Below are positions 1 through 8,398 of a DNA stretch of 40,527 nt, one piece after another (position 1 is the stretch's first letter; the number at the start of each line of letters is the position of its first letter). The notes beneath the pieces are model-generated. The model was not told where the DNA came from and made no database searches. It saw only the letters and a list, made by a program, of their open reading frames with translations. The stretch covers positions 1 through 40,527 of the forward strand of contig REEA01000140.1 in NCBI GenBank assembly GCA_007695305.1, written 5' to 3'. This DNA is from Bacteroidia bacterium. GTDB lineage: Bacteria; Bacteroidota; Bacteroidia; Bacteroidales; UBA7960. A program made the translations under genes and the position numbers.

Positions 1-50
1 GGACTTGAGAGACTTGAGAGACTTTTAGTAAGAAGTATGCAGTAAAAAGT
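1..50. repeat. GAGACTT-type intergenic repeat, copy 1
   Basis: Short tandem units reading GACTTGAGA fill the first 25 bases. A segment beginning AGTAAGAAGTATGCAGTA follows at 27-50. The same two-part arrangement recurs at 7251-7313, so this is a dispersed noncoding element and not random AT-rich spacer. It continues off the left edge. It shows no coding potential. Confidence 0.7.
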
Positions 51-130
51 AAGTAAGTAAGTATTATATTGTTTCGTCCTGAAATAGGTTTACAGTTTTT
101 GCAAACAAAAATCAGCACGGGTCTGGGACT

Positions 131-176
131 TTCGACATTTCGACATTTTCACATTTGTACCTTTTGACATTATGAC
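131..176. repeat. Imperfect CGACATTT tandem repeat upstream of the subtilase
   Basis: The units TTCGACATTT, CGACATTTTC, ACATTTGTAC and TTTTGACAT follow one another just before the ATG at 191. This is a degenerate 8-10 base tandem repeat within the 5' leader. I see no clean TAnnTTTG promoter match here, so the start of transcription is unresolved. Confidence 0.5.
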
Positions 177-190
177 AAAAATTTTAATTA

Positions 191-3097
191 ATGAATAATT
201 TCCGGAAAATAGTTGCCAGGGCCTTAATTGTGGTATTGTTTGGGTTGATGTATCCGCTGTATGGGCAGGTGGATTATCTTTATATGGATTACCAGAAGGC
301 CCTGGAGCAGCAGGCTGTTTTGCCCGGTCACATCATTTTCAGGATCAGCGAGGATGCTGCCTTAGCGCTGGATGATCCGCAAACAGTGCCCTGGCAGATC
401 CGGGTGTTGCTGGATCAAAGCCGCGCAGAAAGAGCCTTCCGTGTATTTCCCCGTCACCGGCCTCCCGCTGATAAATACCACCGATCAGGGCAAAGGCTCA
501 GCGACCTGAGCAGAATTTTTGAAGTTGTTGTGGCAGATCCTGAGCAGGTTGTACCCCTGATGCAGAAAATTGCCGCAAGCGGCCTGGTTGATTATGTGCA
601 ACCAAGATTTATCCCGGAGACACCGGCGTTTTTCACCCAATATCCATCAAGGTCCGGATATTCCAGGGAGGCCTATTTTCCAAATGATTCGCTGCTTCAT
701 GAGCAGTATTACCTGGAAAATATTGCCGCTTTCCAGGCATGGGCCATCTCCAAAGGTGATACCAACACCGTGGTTGCTGTCGTTGATACCGGCGTTGACC
801 TGGAGCATCCTGACCTGGTTGATGCCATTTTCTATAACTGGGATGACCCCATCAACGGCGAAGATTCGGACAACGACGGTTATGTGGATAATTTTTACGG
901 ATGGGATCTGGGAGAAGGCAACAATGATCCCACCTTCAACAGGTCAGCCCATGGCTTGCATGTGTCGGGCATTGCCACAGCTACCGCTGATAATGAAGAA
1001 GGAATTGCCGGTGTGGGTTTTCACAGTCGTCTCCTGCCAGTAAAGATTGACGACGAATTCGGACGCTTAGTGATGGCGTATGAAGGGGTGGTGTATGCCG
1101 CCGATCAGGGAGCGCATGTGATCAATTGTTCGTGGGGCAGCCATTTCAATGCAGGCCCTTTCGGACAGGATATCATCAGCTATGCTGTATTGAACAGAGA
1201 TGCGGTGGTGGTGGCCGCTGCCGGAAATGCCAACAATGACCGGCCTTTTTATCCCGCTTCCTTTGACCATACCGTCAGCGTGGCGGCCACCGACAGTCTG
1301 GACATTAAAACCCATTTCTCCACCTATAACCCTTTTGTGGACGTTTCTGCACCGGGCAGTGCCGTATTGTCCACATGGGTCTTTAACGGTTATATGCTTG
1401 GAAATGGCACATCCATGGCCTCTCCGGTAGTCGCCGGTGCTGCCGCTATTTTGAGATCCCATTTCCCGCAGCTTGATGCGCTGCAAATCGGTGCACTCAT
1501 CAGAATGTCGGCCGATCCCATCGACGATCTGGAGGGTAACCAGAATTACACCGGGCAGCTTGGCTTTGGCAGGCTCAACATGTTCAGGGCGCTGACCGAA
1601 AACCGGCCTTTTATCTGGATACCTGAACACCTTTCCGATGAGGAGTGGCTGGCCGGCGTGAGACCGGGCGACAGCTTTCCGCTGGAGATGAAGCTGCAAA
1701 ACCTGCTGGCCCCCGCCAACAGCGTTACAGCTGTCCTCACGGCCAATTCAGCCAGGGTCAGTTTCATTACCGACACCCTGCACATGGGAGCCATCGACTC
1801 CCTGGAGGTCATCAGTAATGCCGGCAGTCCCTTTTGGGTCAAAGCCAATGACAACCTGCCGGTAAATCATCCGGTTATTTTTACGGTTACTTTTTTTGAT
1901 CATGATCATCAAAAGATAGGCCGGCAGTCTTTTATTCGCCGGCTCAACCTGGATTATGTCAACGTGTTTGCAGGACCGATCACCACCACGGTATCGGCCC
2001 GGGGTGCCATCGGCTTCAACTACCCCGATTACTCCCAGGGCAAAGGCCTTACTTTCAACAATGCATACACGGTGCTGAAAAGCGGGGGCATCATCCTTGG
2101 AAACAGCACACATCAGGTAGTGGACAACGTGTATGGCCGCATGTCTGGAATGTTCAGCCAAAGCCTGCGTCCCGAGATTTTGCCTTACTTTCAATATGAC
2201 GACCCCCATGCGCCCATCAGGGTAGACGGACGTGTGCGGGGACATTCTGCCGCAGGGCCACCACCCCTCGATGTGACCGTTGATTATCAGTTGTATTTTT
2301 GGGATGAGGATCCCGGAGAAGACTTTTTTGTCATCCGCTATGAAATCACCAACCATTCGGCAACACCATACCAAAACTTTTTCGCTGGTTTTTTCGCCGA
2401 TTGGCTTTTGCGCAATGCCAAGCTGCACAGGGCAGCTCTGAATGTTCCCGCCAGGCTTGCTTATTCCTATTCCTCCGGAGGTGGGCATTATGCCGGTATC
2501 CAGCTGCTCAACGAAGGTGGGATGCGTCATTATGCCTTCGACAACCAGGGTGCGCAGGGTAGTATGCGAATCGACAACGGGTTTTCCGACTTTAAAAAAT
2601 ATACGGCATTGACATCCAATCGGTTTTATGCCGGCATATATCAGGCCAATAACGACATCTCGTCTTTGCTCACCAGCGGGCCACATGTTTTGTTGCCCGG
2701 CGAATCCCTTGAGGTGGCTTTTGCCATACATCTTGCTGATGAGCTGCAAGACATGCTCAACAATACAGAACAGGCACTCATCTATTACAGGGCCATTGCT
2801 GATTTGATAACGGATCTTCCGCCTGCTGCGATCGACAACTGCACAGAACCCATCCGGCTGTATCCCAACCCTGTCCTGGATCATGGAAACGTCGTCCTCT
2901 GTGAAAGCCTTAAAGGAAAGTACATCCTTTCATTGTACGATACGCACGGGAGGCCTGTTTGGCATCGGGAAATAATTATGGACATGGATGCCCGCAGGGA
3001 GATCACCATAGCTTTTGATGATCTGACCGGCGGAGTTTACCTGCTGCGTTTGAAGGGTTCACATGGGAGTTATACGCTGAGGGTGGTGAAAATGTAG
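191..3097 (+). CDS. T9SS-exported S8 family subtilisin-like serine protease
   Basis: Secreted endopeptidase of the subtilase (S8) family, 968 residues. An N-terminal signal peptide (about 1-26, ending LYGQ) is followed by a propeptide-like stretch to about residue 150. The catalytic domain covers about 185-470. Its triad is visible as Asp199 (VVDTG), His254 (HGLHVSG) and Ser408 (GTSMASP), with oxyanion Asn346 (AAGNANN). A long beta-rich region follows. The last ~75 residues (from IRLYPNP, about 894) are a T9SS type A sorting domain, so the protein should cross the outer membrane and be surface-attached or released. The start at 191 is chosen because it places the signal peptide at the N-terminus. 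The ORF is intact. The substrate is unknown. Expression appears independent of the downstream ccmF-like gene, since a 166-base gap containing its own promoter motif separates them. Confidence 0.93.
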   Translation: MNNFRKIVARALIVVLFGLMYPLYGQVDYLYMDYQKALEQQAVLPGHIIFRISEDAALALDDPQTVPWQIRVLLDQSRAERAFRVFPRHRPPADKYHRSGQRLSDLSRIFEVVVADPEQVVPLMQKIAASGLVDYVQPRFIPETPAFFTQYPSRSGYSREAYFPNDSLLHEQYYLENIAAFQAWAISKGDTNTVVAVVDTGVDLEHPDLVDAIFYNWDDPINGEDSDNDGYVDNFYGWDLGEGNNDPTFNRSAHGLHVSGIATATADNEEGIAGVGFHSRLLPVKIDDEFGRLVMAYEGVVYAADQGAHVINCSWGSHFNAGPFGQDIISYAVLNRDAVVVAAAGNANNDRPFYPASFDHTVSVAATDSLDIKTHFSTYNPFVDVSAPGSAVLSTWVFNGYMLGNGTSMASPVVAGAAAILRSHFPQLDALQIGALIRMSADPIDDLEGNQNYTGQLGFGRLNMFRALTENRPFIWIPEHLSDEEWLAGVRPGDSFPLEMKLQNLLAPANSVTAVLTANSARVSFITDTLHMGAIDSLEVISNAGSPFWVKANDNLPVNHPVIFTVTFFDHDHQKIGRQSFIRRLNLDYVNVFAGPITTTVSARGAIGFNYPDYSQGKGLTFNNAYTVLKSGGIILGNSTHQVVDNVYGRMSGMFSQSLRPEILPYFQYDDPHAPIRVDGRVRGHSAAGPPPLDVTVDYQLYFWDEDPGEDFFVIRYEITNHSATPYQNFFAGFFADWLLRNAKLHRAALNVPARLAYSYSSGGGHYAGIQLLNEGGMRHYAFDNQGAQGSMRIDNGFSDFKKYTALTSNRFYAGIYQANNDISSLLTSGPHVLLPGESLEVAFAIHLADELQDMLNNTEQALIYYRAIADLITDLPPAAIDNCTEPIRLYPNPVLDHGNVVLCESLKGKYILSLYDTHGRPVWHREIIMDMDARREITIAFDDLTGGVYLLRLKGSHGSYTLRVVKM

Positions 3098-3166
3098 TGA
3101 CTACAACATGGTTGATCATATATTCAATGGATCATTTCTCAAATACAATATATTTTTCTCTTTTTC

Positions 3167-3233
3167 CACGAATCTTTGAGTAGCATTAGTGGTGCATTCC
3201 AAATCAGAGAGATCCCCATGAGAAAAATTCGTG
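3167..3233. repeat. CACGAAT/ATTCGTG degenerate inverted repeat
   Basis: CACGAAT at 3167-3173 is the inverted match of ATTCGTG at 3227-3233. The interior also contains an ATTAGTG word. These words resemble the short CACGAA-type intergenic elements common in Bacteroidota genomes. The right arm runs directly into the putative promoter motif of the next gene. Confidence 0.4.
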
Positions 3234-3241
3234 TAATTTTG
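3234..3241 (+). promoter_or_regulatory. Putative Bacteroidota -7 element (TAATTTTG) for the ccmF-like gene
   Basis: TAATTTTG fits the Bacteroidota sigma consensus TAnnTTTG and lies 22 bases before the ATG at 3264. No convincing TTG -33 element is seen at the usual spacing, so the call rests on the -7 motif and its position. Confidence 0.4.
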
Positions 3242-3263
3242 TTTTTTCTAAGACAGTAAAACT

Positions 3264-5663
3264 ATGGATATACAATACGTTGGTGAGCATTTATTTTGGG
3301 GCTATGCAGGTCGTTTTTCTTTGTTTATGGCTTTTTTCGCTGCCATATTCGCGGCTTTTGCCTATTACCGGGCCTCTGCCACCACCCGGATCGATTATCG
3401 CCAGTGGCGTTGCTGGGCAAGAAGGGCCTTCCGCATACACTCGCTGATGATCGGCATTGCATCATTTGCATTGATGTTTATTTTGCTGAGCGGGTTTTAT
3501 GAGTATCGCTATGTGTGGATACACATGGAAAACGATTTGGCTCTGGGATACAAAATCGCCAGTTTCTGGGCAGGGCAGGAGGGGAGCCTGTTGTTCTGGA
3601 TCCTATGTCAGGTGGTTTTCGGGCTTTTGCTGATGCGTTTTAACCGACAGTGGGAAATGCATGTGATGACCATTTTTTCTTTGTCACAGGTCTTCATGGT
3701 AAGCATGTTGCTGGGCTTGCGTTTCGGCAGTGTTAGCATTGGCCTTGACCCTTTCCTTTTGCTTCGCCTGTCGCCGGAAAATATTGCCAACCACTTTTTT
3801 CATAATCCCGAATACCTGTCACTGATAACCGATGGCAACGGATTAAACCCATTGTTGCGCAACTTCTGGATGTTGTCGCATCCACCCGTGACTTTCATCG
3901 GGTATGCAGCCGTTCTTGTACCGTTCGCTTTTGCCCTGTCCGGTTTGTGGATAGGAAAGTTTCATGACTGGATCAGACCGGCACTTCCCTGGACCATCCT
4001 CGGGGTGTTTTTCCTTGGCGCCGGTATCCTGCTCGGGGGTGTTTGGGCCTATGAGTCGCTGACCTTCGGCGGGTTCTGGGCATGGGATCCCATTGAAAAT
4101 GCCTCCCTCGTACCATGGCTAATACTGGTGGCGGCACTCCACCTGATGCTGATCTCACAAAAAAAACGACACAGCTATGCCCCGGCTTTCCTGTTTTCCA
4201 TACTGGCATTCGTATTTGTCATTTATGCAACATACTTAACCAGAAGTGGCGTGCTGTCTGAAACTTCCGTGCACTCGTTCGGCAGCGATGGCATGGGCCT
4301 GCACATTCTGATATATATGTTCTCCTTCCTCTTCATGGGATTAGCCTTGCTGTTCAAAGAGTTCAGACGGCTGCCATCAAAGGACAGCGAAAACATGTTT
4401 ACGCGCGACTTCTGGATGTTTATAGGTGCCCTGGTGCTGGTACTCAGCGCTTTTCAGATCATTTTCAGCACTTCCATCCCTGTATTCAATAAATTTTTTG
4501 GTGCCGAACTCGCACCTCCCACCGACGTGGTAAACTACTACAACAACTGGCAGCTGCCCTTTGCTGTGGTGATTGCATTGCTTTTGGGATTTACCCACTT
4601 CCTGCGATGGGGCAGAAACGAACCGCGCAGATTCATCACCCGTGTAAGCTTATCACTCATACTCGCCATTGTTTTTACCATCCTGATTGCCGCTTTATAT
4701 GGCATCAGCGGTATCGGCTATGTTTCAATGCTGTTTGCTTCCCTGTTCGCTTTATTTTCATCATTGGATATGATGCTGCGCTTTCCCAAACAATATATCA
4801 GCACGGGCGGCGCCATCAGCCACATCGGCATGGCATTGTTTTTACTGGCCATACTGCTTACCTTCTCCAAAAAAACAACCATCTCGGAAAATACCTCCGG
4901 CTATTTCCTCGGAAATGGTTTCCCCGAAACGGAAAATCTACTTCTGATCAAGGGCGAAGTATTGCCGATGGGTGAATTTTATGTCACCTATGCGGGCCGC
5001 CGGTTCGACGGTGAACGTATTATTTACCAGGTGGATTTTCTCAAAACAAACAAAAAGGGAGAATATTACAAGGTGTTCAGCTCCTATCCGGCAGTGCTGC
5101 TCAACGAAAGAATGGGTAATGTTTATGAACCTTTTTCCAAAGTATTTCCCTTTAGGGATATATTTACCTATGTCACCTTTGCCGACCTCAGTGATGAAGT
5201 GACACCGGAGCCATACAACCTCCTGGATGAAATTAGCATCACAGTTGGAGACTCCATTACCTTTAACAATAACAAATTGATTTTCCATGCCATTGAAACA
5301 CGGGATATGGAAGGAAGCACCGGTGCAGAGGATGTAAAAATAATAGCGGTCATGGAAATGCTTACACATTTTGGGGAGCACTTTCCGGTGGAACCTGCTT
5401 TTATATATTTGGGGGGCAATATTTTTTATGAAGATCACGTGATTAATGAGTTGGATGTGAAGTTTCGATTTCGAATGCCTTCCGATAAACCAAATACCAT
5501 CCAACTGGAGATCTATGAAGAGAACCTGGAATTCATCATCATCAAAACAGTAATTTTTCCATTCATCAATTTACTGTGGATCAGCATTGTGATATTGCTT
5601 GCCGGTTTATGGATATCGTACAGAAGTCGCCGGAAGGTCGCGTTAAAACGGCGCAAACCATGA
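3264..5663 (+). CDS. ccmF: CcmF/CcsA-type cytochrome c haem lyase
   Basis: Polytopic membrane protein of 799 residues that attaches haem to apocytochrome c on the periplasmic side. The tryptophan-rich WWD haem-handling motif is visible at about 268-284 (GGFWAWDPIENASLVPW). It is flanked by many hydrophobic segments and by further conserved family pieces (WMLSHPPVTFIGYA, YATYLTRSGVLSE, SVHSFG). The C-terminal third contains a soluble periplasmic beta-rich domain (about 560-755), as in CcmF, followed by a last membrane segment and a basic tail. The length is in the range of Bacteroidota CcmF-like proteins, longer than E. coli CcmF (about 650). No ccmA/B/C/E or thioredoxin partner is in the window, so the rest of the system is encoded elsewhere. 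The name ccmF rests on the family motif; CcsA-type is the nearest alternative. Confidence 0.9.
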   Translation: MDIQYVGEHLFWGYAGRFSLFMAFFAAIFAAFAYYRASATTRIDYRQWRCWARRAFRIHSLMIGIASFALMFILLSGFYEYRYVWIHMENDLALGYKIASFWAGQEGSLLFWILCQVVFGLLLMRFNRQWEMHVMTIFSLSQVFMVSMLLGLRFGSVSIGLDPFLLLRLSPENIANHFFHNPEYLSLITDGNGLNPLLRNFWMLSHPPVTFIGYAAVLVPFAFALSGLWIGKFHDWIRPALPWTILGVFFLGAGILLGGVWAYESLTFGGFWAWDPIENASLVPWLILVAALHLMLISQKKRHSYAPAFLFSILAFVFVIYATYLTRSGVLSETSVHSFGSDGMGLHILIYMFSFLFMGLALLFKEFRRLPSKDSENMFTRDFWMFIGALVLVLSAFQIIFSTSIPVFNKFFGAELAPPTDVVNYYNNWQLPFAVVIALLLGFTHFLRWGRNEPRRFITRVSLSLILAIVFTILIAALYGISGIGYVSMLFASLFALFSSLDMMLRFPKQYISTGGAISHIGMALFLLAILLTFSKKTTISENTSGYFLGNGFPETENLLLIKGEVLPMGEFYVTYAGRRFDGERIIYQVDFLKTNKKGEYYKVFSSYPAVLLNERMGNVYEPFSKVFPFRDIFTYVTFADLSDEVTPEPYNLLDEISITVGDSITFNNNKLIFHAIETRDMEGSTGAEDVKIIAVMEMLTHFGEHFPVEPAFIYLGGNIFYEDHVINELDVKFRFRMPSDKPNTIQLEIYEENLEFIIIKTVIFPFINLLWISIVILLAGLWISYRSRRKVALKRRKP

Positions 5664-5701
5664 TTTATCAGTATTATGCAAAAAAATATTAGGACATTGT
5701 T

Positions 5702-6469
5702 ATGAAGGTAGTGATCCTGGGAGCGGGAAATGTGGGAACACATCTTGGCAGGGCGTTCATTGCCGGGGGTAATGAAGTGCTGCAGGTGTACAGCCGCAGC
5801 ATGGAATCTGCCCGGAAGCTGGCCGATGAGCTGGAGTGTGCCTTTGCCACACGCACAGATTCGCTGGATACCGCTGCCGACGTTTATATCATTGCTGTTA
5901 CGGATGACGCCATCGCTGATTTAGCCGCACGTTTCCCGCTGAAAGAAAAGCTGCTGGTGCATACATCCGGAACCACACCTATGGACGTATTGCAAACCGG
6001 GAGTGCGCACCATGGCGTGTTTTACCCTTTGCAAACTTTTTCCAAAGAGGTACCTGTAGACTTCCGGAATATACCTGTTTGCCTGGAAGCCTCATCCGAA
6101 ACGAATATGCAAATGTTGGAAAGCCTTGCCCGGAGCCTTACCGACAAGGTTTACCGGATCGACAGCACCGACAGGCAGAAACTGCATGTGGCGGCCGTTT
6201 TTGCCTGCAACTTCGTAAACCATATGTACGCGGTTGCAGCAGATATTCTGGAACAACAAGGATTGCCCATTGATCTGCTGCGTCCGCTTATGGAAGAAAC
6301 CACCCGAAAGGTGATGACCGGTGAACCCGGCGATATGCAAACAGGCCCCGCGCGCAGAAAAAATCAAAAAGTGCTCGATAAACACGCGGAATTGCTTGCA
6401 AAGAATCCCGAATATCGTGCACTGTATGTAACGATCAGTAAAAGCATCCTGAAAAAATATCATACATGA
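5702..6469 (+). CDS. Rossmann-fold and DUF2520 domain protein (putative NAD(P)-dependent oxidoreductase)
   Basis: A 255-residue soluble protein. The N-terminus has a dinucleotide-binding glycine loop, GAGNVGTH, at residues 7-14, in a Rossmann fold resembling F420-dependent NADP reductase and ProC-like enzymes. The C-terminal half is an all-helical DUF2520-like domain (from about 120, with HGVFYPLQTFSKE and FACNFVNHMYA). The substrate is not established for this family. It sits 38 bases after the ccmF-like gene and about 100 bases before the KdsC-like gene. The order DUF2520 protein, HAD phosphatase, Maf is one I recall from Bacteroidales genomes, which suggests a shared transcription unit. 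No truncation is seen. Confidence 0.85.
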   Translation: MKVVILGAGNVGTHLGRAFIAGGNEVLQVYSRSMESARKLADELECAFATRTDSLDTAADVYIIAVTDDAIADLAARFPLKEKLLVHTSGTTPMDVLQTGSAHHGVFYPLQTFSKEVPVDFRNIPVCLEASSETNMQMLESLARSLTDKVYRIDSTDRQKLHVAAVFACNFVNHMYAVAADILEQQGLPIDLLRPLMEETTRKVMTGEPGDMQTGPARRKNQKVLDKHAELLAKNPEYRALYVTISKSILKKYHT

Positions 6470-6514
6470 TGCTTTGACCGGTTTTTGCATGTGGTGTGGA
6501 TTATTGAAATGCTG

Positions 6515-6530
6515 TTTCACGAAAGTGAAA
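6515..6530. other. TTTCAC-GAAA-GTGAAA stem-loop upstream of the kdsC-like gene
   Basis: A perfect 6-bp stem (6515-6520 and 6525-6530) closes a GAAA tetraloop 41 bases before the ATG at 6572. The bases that follow are A-rich, not T-rich, so it does not look like a terminator for the + strand. It could be a leader hairpin or an RNA-processing site. Confidence 0.35.
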
Positions 6531-6571
6531 TCAAAAAACATAAACAAACATAAAGCATAACACAAAATCCT

Positions 6572-7093
6572 ATGACAAACTACAAACAGCTATTGTCTGA
6601 TATAAATACATTTATTTTTGATGTGGATGGCGTAATGACCAGCGGTATTGTATTGCTCAATCCCGGCGGGGAGATGCTTCGCAGCATGAATGTGAAGGAT
6701 GGCTATGCACTGCAGCTGGCTGTGAGAAAGGGCTACCGGATCATCATCATCACAGGGGGCAGTTGCGAAGCTGTTAAACAACGCTTTGAGCTTCTCGGTA
6801 TCCATGATGTGTACCTGGGGGTGAGTAATAAACTGGCGCTTTTTGAAGAGATCGTGAAAAGGGAAAACCTGGATAGACAAAAAATCCTCTACATGGGCGA
6901 CGACATCCCCGACTACAAGGTGATGCGCGAAGTGGGTGTACCTGCCTGTCCGGCAGATGCCGTTGAAGAAATCAAAGCCATTTCCAAATATATCTCCTCT
7001 TTTGAAGGGGGCAAGGGTTGTGCACGCGATGTGCTGGAGCAGGTGATGCGCATTCAGGATAACTGGTTCGATGATGATGGGTTTCACTGGTAA
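6572..7093 (+). CDS. kdsC: KdsC-type HAD phosphatase (3-deoxy-D-manno-octulosonate 8-phosphate phosphatase)
   Basis: A 173-residue HAD superfamily enzyme of the short C0 (capless) type. It is expected to dephosphorylate Kdo-8-phosphate to Kdo for the lipopolysaccharide inner core. The catalytic DxD is Asp17/Asp19 (FIFDVDGVMTSG). The motif II Thr/Ser region is IIITGGS. The metal-binding Asp pair is at 110-111 (MGDDIPD). The length matches tetrameric KdsC (about 170-190 residues). LpxB in the same window is consistent with lipid A/Kdo biosynthesis. The C0 HAD family also contains phosphatases for other nonulosonates, so the exact sugar is inferred. A strong stem-loop lies 8 bases after the stop. 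Confidence 0.85.
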   Translation: MTNYKQLLSDINTFIFDVDGVMTSGIVLLNPGGEMLRSMNVKDGYALQLAVRKGYRIIIITGGSCEAVKQRFELLGIHDVYLGVSNKLALFEEIVKRENLDRQKILYMGDDIPDYKVMREVGVPACPADAVEEIKAISKYISSFEGGKGCARDVLEQVMRIQDNWFDDDGFHW

Positions 7094-7100
7094 AGGATCC

Positions 7101-7129
7101 GGAGCACAGACATGCATACATGTTGCTCC
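7101..7129 (+). terminator. Stem-loop after kdsC, possible terminator
   Basis: GGAGCA (7101-7106) pairs with TGCTCC (7124-7129), and ACATG (7110-7114) pairs with CATGT (7119-7123). The loop is CATA, with a CAG bulge on the left arm. The hairpin begins 8 bases after the kdsC stop. A T-run occurs only about 17 bases later (7146-7152), so intrinsic termination is plausible but not canonical. Confidence 0.45.
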
Positions 7130-7250
7130 CAAAATTACTTTGATCTTTTTTTGAGGAAGATAAAACCCCAACTTTTTATTTCAGATGTAACGCCTATGAC
7201 ATCATTTTTGACACACAGGGGGATGATTATGAGAGATGGGAGATGAGACT

Positions 7251-7313
7251 GAAGAGACTTAAGAGACTTGAGAGACTTAAAGGAAGAGTAAGAAGGAAGT
7301 ATGCAGTAAGCAG
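7251..7313. repeat. GAGACTT-type intergenic repeat, copy 2
   Basis: AGAGACTTAAGAGACTTGAG units are followed by AGTAAGAAGGAAGTATGCAG and further AGTA/CAGT words. This is the same order and spacing as at 1-50, in the same orientation. The two copies bracket the subtilase, ccmF-like, DUF2520 and kdsC genes. Confidence 0.7.
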
Positions 7314-7596
7314 TATTCAGTATGCAGCTGGTGCTGTATGAGATTGGCAACAAATTCGCCCTGGGGGGCAGCTTAAACACAATCACAAAAGACTAAGCAA
7401 CAAATAGTTACAAAACTAAAAAAAAGAAAAAAATCAATACTGTGCGACAAAAGTTGATGAAAACGATCCAAAACACTTAACATATTTTGTCCTAATCATA
7501 GAATAGGGATGTTTTTCTTTTTACCACTAAAACACGAAAACACGAAATCCACACGGAAAGCAAGTACCTGATTTAGTGTTATTTTGTGTTGGCCTG

Positions 7597-7616
7597 CCCT
7601 GAGCGCAGTCGAAGGG
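7597..7616. repeat. CCCTGAGCGCAGTCGAAGGG dispersed element
   Basis: This word (reverse reading CCCTTCGACTGCGCTCAGGG) is a recurrent short intergenic motif seen in many environmental bacterial genomes. Its ends are complementary (CCCT/AGGG). It is next to the ACACGAAA stretch, so the intergenic region seems to be a sink for such elements. Only one copy is seen in this window. Confidence 0.5.
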
Positions 7617-7733
7617 TGCTTCTGTGGCAGAAAAAGATCGAAATTTATTCGGACAGCAGTAAAAAAAATATCACTGAACAACCAAATTTTAAACAAATGA
7701 GAATCAGTTATTATCTTTTTTTATTTTCATGAT

Positions 7734-8333
7734 ATGATGGATGTTATAGAATGTTTTAATAAATATGACATCATTCTTGCCAGCCAGTCGCCGCGCAGAA
7801 GGGCGCTGATGGAGGCTGCCGGCATTCCTTTTCGAACCATGGTAAGACCCACTCCCGAGCACTTCCACGATGGCATGCCGCCTGTAGAAGTGGTGTCGCT
7901 GCTGTGCCGCGAAAAAGCCAATTGTTTCCCCGATGAACTGAAAAAACCGGATGTGGTGCTGATCACTGCCGACACCATCGTTGTCCACGACGGCCTAATC
8001 ATCAATAAACCTGCCGATGCCGGGCATGCTTTCCGGATGCTTTCAACGCTGTCGGACAGCACCCATGAGGTATATACCGGTGTGTGTATCCGTCATCGCG
8101 ACAGGGAAATCGTATTTCATGATCATTCATACGTTACATTTTGCCGCCTGAGTGATGAAGAGATCAGGTATTACGTTGAGCAATATACCCCTTATGACAA
8201 GGCAGGCGCCTATGGTATCCAGGAGTGGATCGGGTATATTGGCATCACAGGAATCCGGGGGTCCTATCACAATGTGATGGGATTGCCGGTGCACAAAGTG
8301 TATAAAGCACTGAAAGAATTATTGTGTGAATGA
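7734..8333 (+). CDS. maf: Maf family nucleoside triphosphate pyrophosphatase
   Basis: A 199-residue cytoplasmic enzyme that hydrolyses non-canonical or pyrimidine nucleoside triphosphates to the monophosphate and pyrophosphate. It has the Maf signature SQSPRR (17-22) near the N-terminus, the catalytic ADT segment around residue 80 (LITADTIV), and the C-terminal signature running through GAYGIQEW, GSYHNVMGLP and VHKVYKAL. This pattern is closest to the YhdE branch (dTTP/UTP pyrophosphatase), which is the basis for that substrate guess. The start is either the ATG at 7734 or the adjacent ATG at 7737. The length is normal (about 190-205). The gene is separated from kdsC by a repeat-filled spacer. 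Confidence 0.9.
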   Translation: MMDVIECFNKYDIILASQSPRRRALMEAAGIPFRTMVRPTPEHFHDGMPPVEVVSLLCREKANCFPDELKKPDVVLITADTIVVHDGLIINKPADAGHAFRMLSTLSDSTHEVYTGVCIRHRDREIVFHDHSYVTFCRLSDEEIRYYVEQYTPYDKAGAYGIQEWIGYIGITGIRGSYHNVMGLPVHKVYKALKELLCE

Positions 8334-8363
8334 GGACAGGCCAGCAGACTCACATTATTTCCT

Positions 8364-8371
8364 TAATTTTG
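8364..8371 (+). promoter_or_regulatory. Putative -7 element (TAATTTTG) for the CotH gene array
   Basis: TAATTTTG matches the Bacteroidota TAnnTTTG element and lies 27 bases before the ATG at 8399. The next two giant genes follow with gaps of only 36 and 41 bases, so this could drive all three. No good -33 TTG is visible. Confidence 0.45.
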
Positions 8372-8398
8372 TAAGTGGGATCACCATAATATCATTCC

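Larger units (their letters stand above)
7130..7733. other. Long intergenic region containing several repeat remnants
   Basis: About 600 bases with no convincing gene; small reading frames here have no family features or signal peptides. It holds the second GAGACTT/AGTAAGAAG repeat (7251-7313), an AACACGAAAACACGAAA stretch (7531-7547) and a CCCTGAGCGCAGTCGAAGGG word (7597-7616). These look like accumulated intergenic repeats, not regulatory architecture. The segment just before the maf gene is AT-rich, but I find no clean TAnnTTTG motif. Confidence 0.6.

Noticed and set aside
1748-2884. A 378-codon minus-strand open frame within the subtilase gene
   Set aside because: It is antisense to the subtilase C-terminal half and has no family features.
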